This document shows positions 9,115-18,135 of a stretch of 64,000 bases of DNA, in pieces. The translations under genes were made by a program, and so were the position numbers. The stretch's first letter is position 1, and each line of letters opens with the position of its first letter. The notes below the pieces were generated by a model, which saw only the letters and a list, made by a program, of their open reading frames with translations, made no database searches and had not been told where the DNA came from. The stretch comes from Cognatundibacterium luofuense (GTDB lineage Bacteria > Pseudomonadota > Gammaproteobacteria > Burkholderiales > Burkholderiaceae_D): contig NZ_JAGSPN010000013.1 of assembly GCF_018139685.1 (NCBI RefSeq), positions 62,001 through 126,000 of the forward strand, read 5' to 3'.

Positions 9115-9582
9115 TCAGTGCTGATGTTGCGCAGGTGGCATTGCACGCACCGTAGCGCGCACTTCCTGCGTTTCCGTTTTACCGTCGGCGTTTTCAAAAC
9201 GCAGCGTCAGTGGCACGGTATCGCCTTCTTTCAGCGCAGCGTTTAAGCCCATCAGCATGATGTGATAGCCACCCGGACGCAGCGCCACGGCTTTTCCTGG
9301 CTGCAGATCAAGCTTGCTGATTTCGCGCATTTTCATGACGTTATCCTGCATGCTCATTTCGTGGATTTCGCAGCTTCCTGCCACCGGCGAACTGACTGCC
9401 ACCAGACGGGTAGCCGTCGCTGACTGCAATTGCATAAATGCACCACTGGCTTTTTGCGCGGCAACGGTGGCACGCACCCACGGATCACTGACCTGCACTT
9501 CGGCACGCACAGCAGAAACAGAACAGAGCAAACTCAGTGCAAGCGCACAAGCGCATGCGCCGCGATATCGCAAAGCGAACAT
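9115..9582 (-). CDS. PCuAC-family periplasmic copper chaperone
   Basis: 155 residues with a signal peptide ending at VRA-E. The copper motif H-X10-M-X21-H-X-M is exact: H74, M85, H107 and M109. The usual start of the mature domain (VSDPWVRATV) and the His-rich tail HQH are present. PCuAC proteins carry Cu(I) in the periplasm, for example to cytochrome oxidase. The start at 9582 has GAGGTGAT upstream. It sits in the middle of the copper cluster, five bases before the barrel gene. Confidence 0.93.
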   Translation of the reverse strand: MFALRYRGACACALALSLLCSVSAVRAEVQVSDPWVRATVAAQKASGAFMQLQSATATRLVAVSSPVAGSCEIHEMSMQDNVMKMREISKLDLQPGKAVALRPGGYHIMLMGLNAALKEGDTVPLTLRFENADGKTETQEVRATVRAMPPAQHQH

Positions 9583-9697
9583 AAATCACCTCAGAATGTG
9601 AAGAAGAAAAGAAGGCAAACCACGTCAGGCCGCCGGGCGCACAGACGCACAACAAGCCGGACAGGATGGGAGACGGCGAAGCGCCGTCAGGGGAAGA

Positions 9698-10177
9698 TCA
9701 GAGCGGAGGTGCTCTGGAAAGCGGAACCGCCCACTGGAACAGTGGCGAGGCGGCGTGATAAAACAAATCCGGCCAGCTTTCGCCAAGGCGCGGCAATAAC
9801 AGCACACAGCTTTCCGCCGCAGGCAAAGCTGGCGGCGCAGCGGCTGTCTGACAGAATGGACAAGGCGAGGCATGCTTGTCGGGTGATTCGTGCGCTGCGT
9901 TTTCTGATGGCGCAGACGTCATCGTTTTAACCGCAACGCTACTGACAGCCGCCTCCGGTTTACCGGCACTGCCGGCATCGCTTTGCACCGCGACATTCAC
10001 GATACGGCTACCGCCGCTGCCGCAAATCACCTGAGTAACGCTGGCAATCGCTGCCATGCGCTGACTTTGCGTATGCATCAGCGCAAACCCCAGCGACGGC
10101 AGGCAAGCCTGCAGCATGATCGCCAGGGCAATCATGGCAGCAAGCCAGCGTTGTCGGTGTAAGGCATGCGTTTGCAT
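9698..10177 (-). CDS. DUF2946-type protein of the copper cluster (first of two)
   Basis: 159 residues with an N-terminal hydrophobic segment ending in LQACLPSLG. The conserved centre has SPCPFCQTAA, followed by a hydrophobic LLLPRLGESW segment and the terminal SRAPP. This layout (signal or anchor, HxxxxxCPxC, C-terminal RAPP) is that of the DUF2946 family found beside copper TonB receptors. It resembles the shorter protein at 14576-14953, so the locus holds two family members on either side of the receptor. Function unknown; metal binding through the CPFC and nearby His is an inference. Confidence 0.78.
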   Translation of the reverse strand: MQTHALHRQRWLAAMIALAIMLQACLPSLGFALMHTQSQRMAAIASVTQVICGSGGSRIVNVAVQSDAGSAGKPEAAVSSVAVKTMTSAPSENAAHESPDKHASPCPFCQTAAAPPALPAAESCVLLLPRLGESWPDLFYHAASPLFQWAVPLSRAPPL

Positions 10178-10264
10178 GGTTCGATCAGGTCTCCGTCTTC
10201 AATGATTGACTCTGCGTTTTACAAGGGCTTTATGAATGCGAAAGATCAGAAATGCCACGGACTC

Positions 10265-10384
10265 TGTGCAGAACTCCGCATTCAGGCATTTTCAGACCTG
10301 CCCTGCAGGCCAGACTTTCTGCGGACGTCCGCAAAAAACCGGCTTTTTTCTGTGCTGAACACCGCATTTTGCCTGTTTTGGGCT
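10265..10384 (+). repeat. Interspersed repeat, copy A
   Basis: Copy of a family with five members in this window. It reads TGCAGAACTCCGCAT, then GACTTTCTGCGGACGTCCG, then GTGCTGAACACCGCATTTTG. This copy has extra bases around 10300 and lies between the DUF2946 gene and the thioredoxin-like gene. It fills most of the 259-base gap inside the copper cluster. Confidence 0.7.
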
Positions 10385-10436
10385 ACTTCAGGCTGTCTTC
10401 AACCAGCCCTGCCTGCTGCAGTGTGTCAACCTCCGG

Positions 10437-10937
10437 CTACTTCGCCGGATTACTCTTTACTTTTTCCAGCCAGTCCTGCAAACGGGCGCTGTCCGGCTTG
10501 CCGAGAATAAATTCCGCCTGCTGCTGGCTGACCAGCACAATATACGGCGTGATGCCGCGCCACTTGGCATTCACACTGTATTGCAAGGCGGCCGGATTTC
10601 CCTGAAACACCCACAGCTGATCCGCCAGCGTGTAATGGCCATGCTGCAGCGCCGCTGGTTCGTCAGCACCATCCATCACCACCAGATGCAAAGGCACACG
10701 ATGGCCTTGCTTACCGTTTTGCAATTGCTGATGCAAGGCTTCCACTACGGACGGACAATGCGAACAATCCGTGCTGGTAAACACCACAATCGCCGCTTTG
10801 TTTTGCTGTACAAAACGGTTCCAGCTCTGGGTTGTGAAATCCAGTGCGGCAGCCTGCGCGATATTGCTGAATAAGAAAAAAGCGAGCAGCAAGCCGGTGT
10901 TCAACCACTGACGCCGCAGATTAAAGCGTTTCCACAT
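10437..10937 (-). CDS. Secreted thioredoxin-fold protein
   Basis: 166 residues from ATG 10937. A longer frame to 11072 would overlap the upstream gene heavily and lacks a signal peptide at its start. The signal sequence ends near AQA. The redox motif is CSHC at 58-61 in the context VVFTSTDCSHCPSV, and the cis-Pro region reads GITPYIV. It starts 17 bases inside the end of the upstream BNR-repeat gene, so translation is coupled. Likely role: periplasmic thiol chemistry serving the Cys-containing copper proteins of the cluster, for example the CECC motif of its neighbour (inference). Confidence 0.82.
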   Translation of the reverse strand: MWKRFNLRRQWLNTGLLLAFFLFSNIAQAAALDFTTQSWNRFVQQNKAAIVVFTSTDCSHCPSVVEALHQQLQNGKQGHRVPLHLVVMDGADEPAALQHGHYTLADQLWVFQGNPAALQYSVNAKWRGITPYIVLVSQQQAEFILGKPDSARLQDWLEKVKSNPAK

Positions 10938-12177
10938 ACAGTTTTCCTTTGGTATTCCAGATCCAGCGTAAAGGCTGATTTTTCTGCTGCGGCAGCGTGC
11001 TGACGAAGCGCGGATAATCATTTTCTTCTGCACTGGATGCCAGTTGGCGCAGCGTGAAATGCTGACCGTCATCGTCTGAAATCCATGCTTTCACCAGCGT
11101 CTGTTCGCCATCAAATACGCGGTACAGAATCACGACTTTCTTTCCGCGCACCACAATATCCGCATGCTCGGCACGTTCATCCGGCAACACGCGGGATTCG
11201 CCCTGTGGCTGCCCCCCGGCAGTTAAACGGCCATAACGTACAGCCGCGACCTCGCCACGGATACCGAACCACAAAGCATGAAAACTACCGTCTTCTGCCT
11301 GCGCCAGTGCGCCGCCGTGATGCGGGCAGGCATCGACTGCCCAGTTGTCAAACGTGGCGCGTACCGGTTCGCTGATCAGCGGCGTCTCTGCGGTCAGCGT
11401 GGCAAAGGCGTGATCGCGCAGATTCGGCGCAAACACGTGGCGCCACATCAGGCGTATTTTGCCGCTGTCATCCAGCGTGGTCGCAATCCGGCAGCATTCA
11501 CAACTGTGATCCGCCAGTTTCAGATCCGGGCCAAAACTTGCACCGCCATCCAGCGATACATTGCGGTACACCGCGCTGCCACGGTATTGCTGCTTCAGAT
11601 CAGCATCCGCTACACCGGTTTTCGCCAGTGCCGCTTTTTCACGCCCATCCAGCCAGATACTGTGCAGCACGCCATCGCCGTCAAACAAAACCCGCGGAAA
11701 ACTGTGACCGATGATCTGGCGATCTGCATGCACCGTCACCGGCGCACTGAAGTTCGCACCGCCATCGGATGAACGGATCAGACGCACTTCGCCGGTAAAG
11801 CGTTTGCCCAGTGATTGCGGGTAAGCAATCACCACTTGCTGACGCGGACCAAATGCCAGCTGCACCGGACTTTCACCGGCAGGTGCCGGTTTATCCTGCG
11901 CGGTATCCAGCACACGCTCAGCCAGCCATTTCTGACCACCATCACGACTCTGCAAGATGCGTAACTGGCCCTGCGCATTCATGTTTACCACCCACAAACT
12001 GCCATCCGGCGCTGTCGCAGCGGTAGTCACCAGATTCTGTTTTGCCACCGGCGCAGTCGGTGTTGCGGCAGGTGTCGCCCCTGCACCATGCATCGTATGT
12101 TGCGCCATCAATGGTGCAGACCACGCGAACAGCTGGCTGATCAGCAGCAGGCGCAGGGGTTTGCTGAAATGCGGCAT
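10921..12177 (-). CDS. Secreted BNR/sialidase-like repeat protein with a CECC motif
   Basis: 418 residues with a signal peptide ending near LMA-Q. Asp-box-like repeats of sialidase beta-propellers are visible (SRDGGQKW, SSDGGANF, SLDGGASFG, SDDGQHFT), so a propeller fold is likely. The motif HSCECC near the middle and DACPHHGG further on are not sialidase features and look like metal ligands. The Arg triad of true sialidases is not evident. It lies between the TonB receptor and the thioredoxin-like gene. Inferred role: periplasmic binding or processing of a copper complex, not glycan cleavage. Confidence 0.75.
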   Translation of the reverse strand: MPHFSKPLRLLLISQLFAWSAPLMAQHTMHGAGATPAATPTAPVAKQNLVTTAATAPDGSLWVVNMNAQGQLRILQSRDGGQKWLAERVLDTAQDKPAPAGESPVQLAFGPRQQVVIAYPQSLGKRFTGEVRLIRSSDGGANFSAPVTVHADRQIIGHSFPRVLFDGDGVLHSIWLDGREKAALAKTGVADADLKQQYRGSAVYRNVSLDGGASFGPDLKLADHSCECCRIATTLDDSGKIRLMWRHVFAPNLRDHAFATLTAETPLISEPVRATFDNWAVDACPHHGGALAQAEDGSFHALWFGIRGEVAAVRYGRLTAGGQPQGESRVLPDERAEHADIVVRGKKVVILYRVFDGEQTLVKAWISDDDGQHFTLRQLASSAEENDYPRFVSTLPQQKNQPLRWIWNTKGKLYVETL

Positions 12178-12246
12178 CAGCGTTCTCCTTCAGAATGTAC
12201 AGTGCCGCCTGCACCGCAAGCGGGCAGACGGGCGTTTCTTAATGTA

Positions 12247-14412
12247 TTACTTGTTACCAAAGCGGTAGTTCAAACCTATCATCCAGCTGCGCGGTGCACC
12301 CTGGGTATAACTGTTCTGCACATCCGGCTGGTACGCGCCAACGCCGGAATACGAACTCGAAGCAGAATCTGCATACAGACGGTTCGCCAGATTACGTCCC
12401 TGCAACCAGATTTCCAGCTGACGGTTCACTTCATAATGCGCACGCAGATTGAACAAGTGATGACCGCCGTATTCCACGGTGTTTGCATTGTTCATCCAGT
12501 ATTTACCCTGATGCACCCATTCCAGCGCTACACGCGCACCGGCAAGCGGTTTAAAGCCGATTTCCGCGCTGGTGATATCGCGTGGTGCCTGCGGCATATC
12601 TTTACCGCTGTAATCCAGCGTGGACGACACCTGATAACGCTGGAAGCGATGACGGGCGAAAGTCGTACCCAGACGTGCATCCCAGGCACCGGCATTGAAA
12701 TTCAGTCCCAGTTCTATGCCCTCACTGCGCGTGCGGCCCGCATTGCGGTTTTCACTGTTGCCCGGTGTGACGGTATAACTGACGATGGTGTCGCGACCAT
12801 CTAGGCGGTACAGGGCACTGTCCAGCCGCAGTTTGCCATCCAGAAATGCCATGCGCAGACCGATTTCGGTATTGCGGTAGGTCGCCGGTGACAGGTCAGG
12901 AATACCGGTTTTGCCGTATAACTGACTGATTTCCGGTGGTGTGAAACCTTCACTGATATTGCCGTACACACTGGCTTGCGGTGTCACCGCCCAGGTCGCA
13001 CCGAGTTTCGGGCTCAGGCGCGAAAAACTGCGTACTTCGTCCGGTGCGCCATAGTTAGCGCTGCCTTGCGGAGCCAGCAAATTGTGGTAGTTGTATTCGA
13101 TACGGTCGTTGCGCACACCGGCCACCAGTCGCACATCCTGCAACGGGCTCATTTCGTACTGCGCAAATACGGCCAGATTATCGATATCGGTCTGATAGTT
13201 GCGTACACCTTTTGGTGTCGTGGCATTCGCCAGCGTATAGCTGATGTTTTTACCGGAGACCGGATCGCGCACCACGGCAAGATTATTGCTGTAGTAAGGG
13301 TTATCGCTTTTATCCCAGTACACACCCGCGATCAGGCGCGATTGCATCCAGTTGAAGTTTTGCTGGTGCTTGAGATCCAGTCCCAGAGAATCGACATGGT
13401 TATTGTTTTCCGTACCCTGACAGGCTTTCGCCGTACCGCTGCAACCCACCATGGTGTAGCTTGGAATCTGACCGTGATCATTCTGGCGCTTGAACAGCGT
13501 TACCGTCGTCACGCCATCACGCAAAGTTTCCGCTTCCCACGCCAGACTGCCGCGGGTGGTTTTATCTTTGCGGTAAGTGAAGGTGTTAATACTTTTTCCG
13601 TTGCTGTTGCGGAAATCCGTTTCATTGAGCGAACCGGCCATCGCCGCATCCAGATCGGTATGCACCAGTGAAGCACGTAACACCGCAGTCGGTGTCAACG
13701 CATAATCTGCGCGCGCCGTCAGCGAATCTTTATTGCCATAGCTGTATTCCTGCCAGTTATTCTCGCTACGGCGCGAACTGTAATGCGCAAAACGCAGCCC
13801 CAGATCACCGAAGGTGTTGCTCGCCATCGTATCAATACGACGAAAGCCGGCAGTCTGGTCATAGCGCATACCGAGCAGTGCTGTCAGCTCTTTCGAGGGT
13901 GCCGCACTCAGAAAATTCACCGCACCGCCTACCGCATTACTGCCGTACAAAGAGGATGCCGGGCCTTTCACCACTTCCACCGTGCTGCTGCCCGCCATAT
14001 TCATTTCATTCAGCGAGTTGTGGTTAAACACACCTAAAGGACGAATCGGAATGCCGTCTTCCAGATACTGGTATACCGCATTGGTAGATACCGGCTGGCG
14101 TATGCTCATACTGTGCTGCTCATTGCCAAGATCATTCCAGTACACACCTGCAATCCGGTTAATGATATCGCCCATGGTTTTGGGCTTATCCTGCTTCAGC
14201 ATGCTGGCGGTCACCACGCCGATTGCCTGCGGCGTTTCGTTCAGATCGGTTGCTGCACGCGAACCGGACACGACAACCTCGTGCACAGCACCTGCGTTCG
14301 CCGCAGCGGCGTTCGGATTCGCATCATCATTACCCGCCAGCGCAACAGCACTGCACGGAAGAAAACAGGCCATCAGGGCCAGTTGTAAAGTGGATTTCTG
14401 AAAAGATTTCAT
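12247..14412 (-). CDS. TonB-dependent outer-membrane receptor (probable copper or metallophore uptake)
   Basis: 721 residues from ATG 14412; an upstream extension to 14499 is not supported because the signal peptide begins at MKSFQKS. A TonB-box-like EVVVSG is followed by a plug domain with the classical VVKGPASSLYGSNAVGGAVN and then a large barrel ending in YRF plus three residues. The substrate cannot be read from sequence. Its place at the head of genes for PCuAC, MbnP, MbnH and DUF2946 argues for copper or a copper-chelate. A weak GGA precedes the start. Confidence 0.88.
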   Translation of the reverse strand: MKSFQKSTLQLALMACFLPCSAVALAGNDDANPNAAAANAGAVHEVVVSGSRAATDLNETPQAIGVVTASMLKQDKPKTMGDIINRIAGVYWNDLGNEQHSMSIRQPVSTNAVYQYLEDGIPIRPLGVFNHNSLNEMNMAGSSTVEVVKGPASSLYGSNAVGGAVNFLSAAPSKELTALLGMRYDQTAGFRRIDTMASNTFGDLGLRFAHYSSRRSENNWQEYSYGNKDSLTARADYALTPTAVLRASLVHTDLDAAMAGSLNETDFRNSNGKSINTFTYRKDKTTRGSLAWEAETLRDGVTTVTLFKRQNDHGQIPSYTMVGCSGTAKACQGTENNNHVDSLGLDLKHQQNFNWMQSRLIAGVYWDKSDNPYYSNNLAVVRDPVSGKNISYTLANATTPKGVRNYQTDIDNLAVFAQYEMSPLQDVRLVAGVRNDRIEYNYHNLLAPQGSANYGAPDEVRSFSRLSPKLGATWAVTPQASVYGNISEGFTPPEISQLYGKTGIPDLSPATYRNTEIGLRMAFLDGKLRLDSALYRLDGRDTIVSYTVTPGNSENRNAGRTRSEGIELGLNFNAGAWDARLGTTFARHRFQRYQVSSTLDYSGKDMPQAPRDITSAEIGFKPLAGARVALEWVHQGKYWMNNANTVEYGGHHLFNLRAHYEVNRQLEIWLQGRNLANRLYADSASSSYSGVGAYQPDVQNSYTQGAPRSWMIGLNYRFGNK

Positions 14413-14575
14413 AACACGGCATTCATTCCAGTGCGGCACCAAAGGCACACGCACGCAGCCATCACTGCTCCCGTCCGTATCGACAGCGCAGTAAGGCACA
14501 AAAAAGACATATGCGCAGGCAAAGCGACTGCAGACTGCAGCGCATCACACAGGCACAAACAATGAAAGGAAAGAA

Positions 14576-14953
14576 TCAGCCGCGCGGAGGCGCACGGGCG
14601 ACGGAGGGACTCCAGATATGCGTTAAGAAACGCGACTGGTAGAACAGGGAAGGATATACGGCATTTGCTGCAGGCAACAAAGGCAGGCTGACTTCGGCTA
14701 CCGGCAACGGTGCATCACCGGCATGGGTCAGACAGAAAGCGCAATGCTGGAAACCGGATGCATGATCTGCACCGGAAGGCAAACTGTTACTGCTGTGACC
14801 TGCCTTGCTGGCCGAACAAATCAAGCCCGGCAACACCACTTCACCACGCTGCATTGCCATCGCAGTTGCAATTCCCGGCGCGAGCACAGCAAACAGCATC
14901 ACGATCATCGTGAGCCAGCTGCTGAGTCGGATATGTGCGCGGGAGAATTTCAT
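14576..14953 (-). CDS. DUF2946-type protein (second of two)
   Basis: 125 residues from ATG 14953; the open frame extends upstream to 15124, but that part lacks a signal. A hydrophobic N-terminus (LTMIVMLFAVLAPGIATAMA) precedes FQHCAFCLTHAG, a CxxC flanked by His, and a C-terminal SVARAPP like that of the paralogue at 9698-10177. It is the first gene of the minus-strand copper cluster, 163 bases before the TonB receptor. Probably a periplasmic or membrane-anchored metal-site protein; function not established. Confidence 0.78.
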   Translation of the reverse strand: MKFSRAHIRLSSWLTMIVMLFAVLAPGIATAMAMQRGEVVLPGLICSASKAGHSSNSLPSGADHASGFQHCAFCLTHAGDAPLPVAEVSLPLLPAANAVYPSLFYQSRFLTHIWSPSVARAPPRG

Positions 14954-14975
14954 ACACGGGACTATATCAGAATTT

Positions 14976-14990
14976 TTCTGACAATCAGAA
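14976..14990. promoter_or_regulatory. Palindrome upstream of the copper cluster
   Basis: TTCTGACAATCAGAA is a perfect 6-3-6 palindrome 23 bases upstream of the first cluster start. Partial copies (TCAGAA, TTCTGA) follow within 25 bases on either side. It is a candidate operator. I cannot assign it to a known copper regulator. Confidence 0.4.
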
Positions 14991-15233
14991 GTGACTTCTG
15001 AAATTGTTTGCTTCAGAACAAAGCTTCGCAGCTTGTAATCCCACACAGGCCGTTTTTTTCTGCACGAAATTCGTACGAAACGGACAAAAAAATTCATCAG
15101 ACCGTCATCATCGCATGCCAGCATGGTATCCGGCTTTCCGCCTTGTTAACCCGGCCAGGTCTCACATCCACGGTTTTGTTTCTGCAAGGGATACGCTGAG
15201 TTCTGGTATTCACTGATGAATGGAGAATTGCGT

Positions 15234-16298
15234 ATGACCAATTTCGCTGCGGATATTGTCAAACTGCCGCGTCTGAATGTGGAGAAAGGCCAGAGTTCGG
15301 TTTCCGGCTTGTCTTCCGGTGCATTTATGACGGTGCAACTGCATCTGGCGCATTCCGCCAGTTTCACCGGTGCCGGTGTGGTGGCTGGTGGTCCTTACCG
15401 TGGTGTGGAAACTTTTCGCGGTTCTGCACTGATTACCGAAGATGCGTGGGAAATCAATGCGATGCAACTCTGCATGGCGCCGCTGACACCGGAACTTGCA
15501 CCGGATGCACGTAAGTCCGTACAACTGGCGCAGCAAACCGAACGCGATCTGCTGATTGATCCGCTGTCGAATATGGCACGTCAGCGCATGTATATTTTTA
15601 CCGGCAGCAAAGACAGCGTGGTGATGTCGCCGGTGGTCGCGCAAACCCGTGAAATGTATCGCCTGCTGGGTGTACCGGAAGCGCAGATCCATTATGACGA
15701 CAGCGTACCCGCCGGACACAGCCTGCTGACAGCCAATCCGGAAGACAATGCACTGGGCGACAACAAGCCGCCGTATCTGAATCGCGGCCCGTTTGTGCAT
15801 GCACACGCGATCCTGCAGCACATTTATCCGGACAGCAAAGCCCCGTCCGCAAATCCGACCGGCAAATTACTGCGTTTTGATCAGCGCGATTTTTTCGACA
15901 GCAACAGCGCCGCCAGCATGAGTGAATTCGGCTACGTGTATATCCCGCAAGCGGTGCTGGATGGGGCTGCGGCACGGGTGCACATCGCAATTCACGGTTG
16001 CAAACAAGGCAGTGCGTTTGTGAATTACAGCTTCGGTACGCAGGACAGCAATGATCAGCCGCCTTACGGCATGCGTTATATCACCAGCACCGGTTATATC
16101 GAATTCGCTGAAGCAAATGATCTGATCATCCTGTTTCCGCAAGTCACTGGCTCTGACAGCAGCCAGACGCAAAATCCGGACGGTTGCTGGGACTGGTGGG
16201 GTTACAGCAGCAAAACGCCGGGCTATCCCGACTATTTTTCGAAGAAGGCGCTGCAAATTCAGGCGATCCACGCGATGCTGACCCAGCTGGGCGGCTGA
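15234..16298 (+). CDS. Poly(3-hydroxyalkanoate) depolymerase-type esterase
   Basis: 354 residues from ATG 15234, chosen for the GGAG eight bases before it; ATG 15216 is also open. The lipase box GLSSG is very near the N-terminus with nucleophile Ser27, as in type 2 short-chain PHA depolymerases. Other family marks are VVAGGPYRG, the GSKDSVV segment with a candidate catalytic Asp, HIAIHGCKQG and PDGCWDWWGY near the C-terminus. No signal peptide is visible, so the enzyme may be intracellular or use a start I cannot see. A small helical gene 26 bases downstream suggests a granule-linked pair. Confidence 0.85.
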   Translation: MTNFAADIVKLPRLNVEKGQSSVSGLSSGAFMTVQLHLAHSASFTGAGVVAGGPYRGVETFRGSALITEDAWEINAMQLCMAPLTPELAPDARKSVQLAQQTERDLLIDPLSNMARQRMYIFTGSKDSVVMSPVVAQTREMYRLLGVPEAQIHYDDSVPAGHSLLTANPEDNALGDNKPPYLNRGPFVHAHAILQHIYPDSKAPSANPTGKLLRFDQRDFFDSNSAASMSEFGYVYIPQAVLDGAAARVHIAIHGCKQGSAFVNYSFGTQDSNDQPPYGMRYITSTGYIEFAEANDLIILFPQVTGSDSSQTQNPDGCWDWWGYSSKTPGYPDYFSKKALQIQAIHAMLTQLGG

Positions 16299-16324
16299 TT
16301 CCGTAAAAACAGGAGAACTTCACC

Positions 16325-16708
16325 ATGACCGCACGTGAACACCATTTTTTACCGGCGCTGGCTGCGCTGCCTTTGTCTCAGCGCGCCAACGGGCTGATGC
16401 CGCAACCGGTAGAGTCCGTCATCAACAGCTGGCTGAATCTGAATATTTCCGCACAACAACGTTTGCTGCAAAATCAGCAGGAAAATCTGCAGGCATGGGG
16501 CGCATGGTTACAGCGCATACCGCAAATTGCACGCGCCAATACCATGTCGAAACTGGCTGAACAGGAAATGAATGTATTGATGAGTGCAGGTCAGCTTGCC
16601 AGCCAGCAACTGGTGGATCTGATCAGCCTGCAGGAAAATCTGCAAGTCAATTACAGTTACTGGTTCAGCCTGCATCACCCTGCTGCAGGTCTGATGAGTA
16701 AAAAGTAA
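16325..16708 (+). CDS. Small helical phasin-like protein
   Basis: 127 residues, almost wholly helical, rich in Q, L, A and N (LNISAQQRLLQNQQENLQAW). There is no signal peptide or Cys. It follows the PHA depolymerase after 26 bases with AGGAGAA before the ATG. The length and amphipathic pattern resemble phasins that coat polyhydroxyalkanoate granules, but I do not recognise a signature motif, so the assignment rests on composition and neighbourhood. Confidence 0.6.
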   Translation: MTAREHHFLPALAALPLSQRANGLMPQPVESVINSWLNLNISAQQRLLQNQQENLQAWGAWLQRIPQIARANTMSKLAEQEMNVLMSAGQLASQQLVDLISLQENLQVNYSYWFSLHHPAAGLMSKK

Positions 16709-16849
16709 AGAGTAAAGATAACTCTGCGTAAGCGCTGAGCACGGTGCCGCCTGCATCTGTACACGGGCGGCACATCAGGAATTTTTCAAAAAATGATCCG
16801 GGCGTGACTTCGTCGCAGCGCTCAGTTTCCAATGCAATCCGGAAAAAAA

Positions 16850-17170
16850 TCAGTAAGCGGAGTGTTTCAGTTTTGTACCAGGCATCAGCGGGCCTCTGGT
16901 ACATGACGCCTGCCGCTCCGCTGTTACACAGGCGTAAACAACGGAAGATGGCGCGGTCATTGTCGTTGTTTCACCGGATTTCACTTCGAACTGTTCAGTG
17001 CCGATCGTAAAGTAGCAACTGCCTGTCGTTGACTTCAGGCAATTCAGCATCAGATTGCCACTGTCTTTATCGGACCTGAGTTCCGACTCAAAAGCAACGG
17101 CGCCGGTTGCGCAGCCAGAAAAAACCATGCTGCTGAACAGTAACGCCAGCAAATGTTGAATATTCTTCAT
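16850..17170 (-). CDS. Small lipoprotein of unknown function
   Basis: 106 residues; the signal ends in VFSGC with the lipidated Cys at 20. The mature part has five more cysteines and reads like a compact beta domain (CYFTIGTEQFEVKSGETT). It stands alone between two plus-strand genes. No family recognised. Confidence 0.7.
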   Translation of the reverse strand: MKNIQHLLALLFSSMVFSGCATGAVAFESELRSDKDSGNLMLNCLKSTTGSCYFTIGTEQFEVKSGETTTMTAPSSVVYACVTAERQASCTRGPLMPGTKLKHSAY

Positions 17171-17374
17171 TTGTTATTCCTCACTAACCGGACTCACCGG
17201 AAGAATGGTTTTGACTGGCACACAAAACGCGAATACCGGCGCGCTCAGGTGCTGTGTGGGTTATGCATTATGCATTGCTCTTGATTTTATGACCAGAAAG
17301 ACCTTTAATATACTGATATCACATGTCTTTCTGAGGCAAGTCCCTTCCACCATTTGCCTGCTCTTACACCCAGA

Positions 17375-18124
17375 ATGTCACCGCTCAAAATTTTCGCGTT
17401 ACTGTTTTTTTGCGGTTCTGCCAGCGCACAGGGTGTAAAGGCTGACAACGGCACGATTACCCTGCACTACTACAACCGCCCTCCGTTTTTATATCAGGAT
17501 GCCGCCGGTCATGTGAAAGGGATACTGGCAGAGCGTGCAGAAAAAATCATGCAACAGGCTGGTATTCATTACCGCTGGGAAAATACACCGGTGACCCGGA
17601 TTCTGTTTCATCTGGAACACAGCAAACGCAATGACTGTGCCCCCGGCTGGTATTTCAGTGCAGAAAGAGAAAAGTTTGCCTGGTATTCGAAACCCGTGTA
17701 CCGGGATTTGCCGGTTGTGATCATTTCAAAGAATCAGCGCTTTGCGGCGGCACCGGGCAATCTGGCCAGCATACTTAACACCGCGGGCATCAGAATCCTG
17801 CTGAAGCGCGGGCTGCTGCATAACAGTGAGTTGCAAGAGCAATTACGCAAACCCTTACCGGCCAGCATCGAATATACCGTGGCGGAAATGCCGGTCATGC
17901 TGGGTATGATAGAAAACGGGCGAGCCGACCTGACCATCGTGACGCAGGAAGAAGCCAGTTATTACGCCAGCCTGCCGCAGTGGGCCAGCCGCCAGTTACA
18001 GATCAGCAAAATCGCCGGACTGAACACTGCCGACCCGCGCTACATTCTGTGCAGCAAGTCCGTCACGCCGGAAGTGATGCAGAAAATCAATACTGCCATT
18101 GATAAGCTGTTACCTAAACCGTAA
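17375..18124 (+). CDS. Periplasmic substrate-binding-like protein (SBP_bac_3 type)
   Basis: 249 residues from ATG 17375; the frame is open from TTG 17354. The signal peptide ends at SASA-Q. The text LHYYNRPPFLYQDAAGHVKGILAE is the classic opening of family 3 solute-binding proteins, and GRADLTIVTQEEA is the matching C-lobe segment. No ABC permease or ATPase gene is adjacent, so it is an orphan binding protein, as is common in proteobacteria. The ligand is unknown. Confidence 0.75.
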   Translation: MSPLKIFALLFFCGSASAQGVKADNGTITLHYYNRPPFLYQDAAGHVKGILAERAEKIMQQAGIHYRWENTPVTRILFHLEHSKRNDCAPGWYFSAEREKFAWYSKPVYRDLPVVIISKNQRFAAAPGNLASILNTAGIRILLKRGLLHNSELQEQLRKPLPASIEYTVAEMPVMLGMIENGRADLTIVTQEEASYYASLPQWASRQLQISKIAGLNTADPRYILCSKSVTPEVMQKINTAIDKLLPKP

Positions 18125-18135
18125 ATATCACCCGT

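Noticed and set aside
9430-9930. 166-residue plus-strand frame across PCuAC and DUF2946
   Set aside because: It runs antisense to two well-supported genes and has the Arg/Thr-rich look of a shadow frame.
10921-12177. True sialidase
   Set aside because: Asp-boxes are present, but I could not find the Arg triad or the Tyr/Glu pair, and the context is copper handling.
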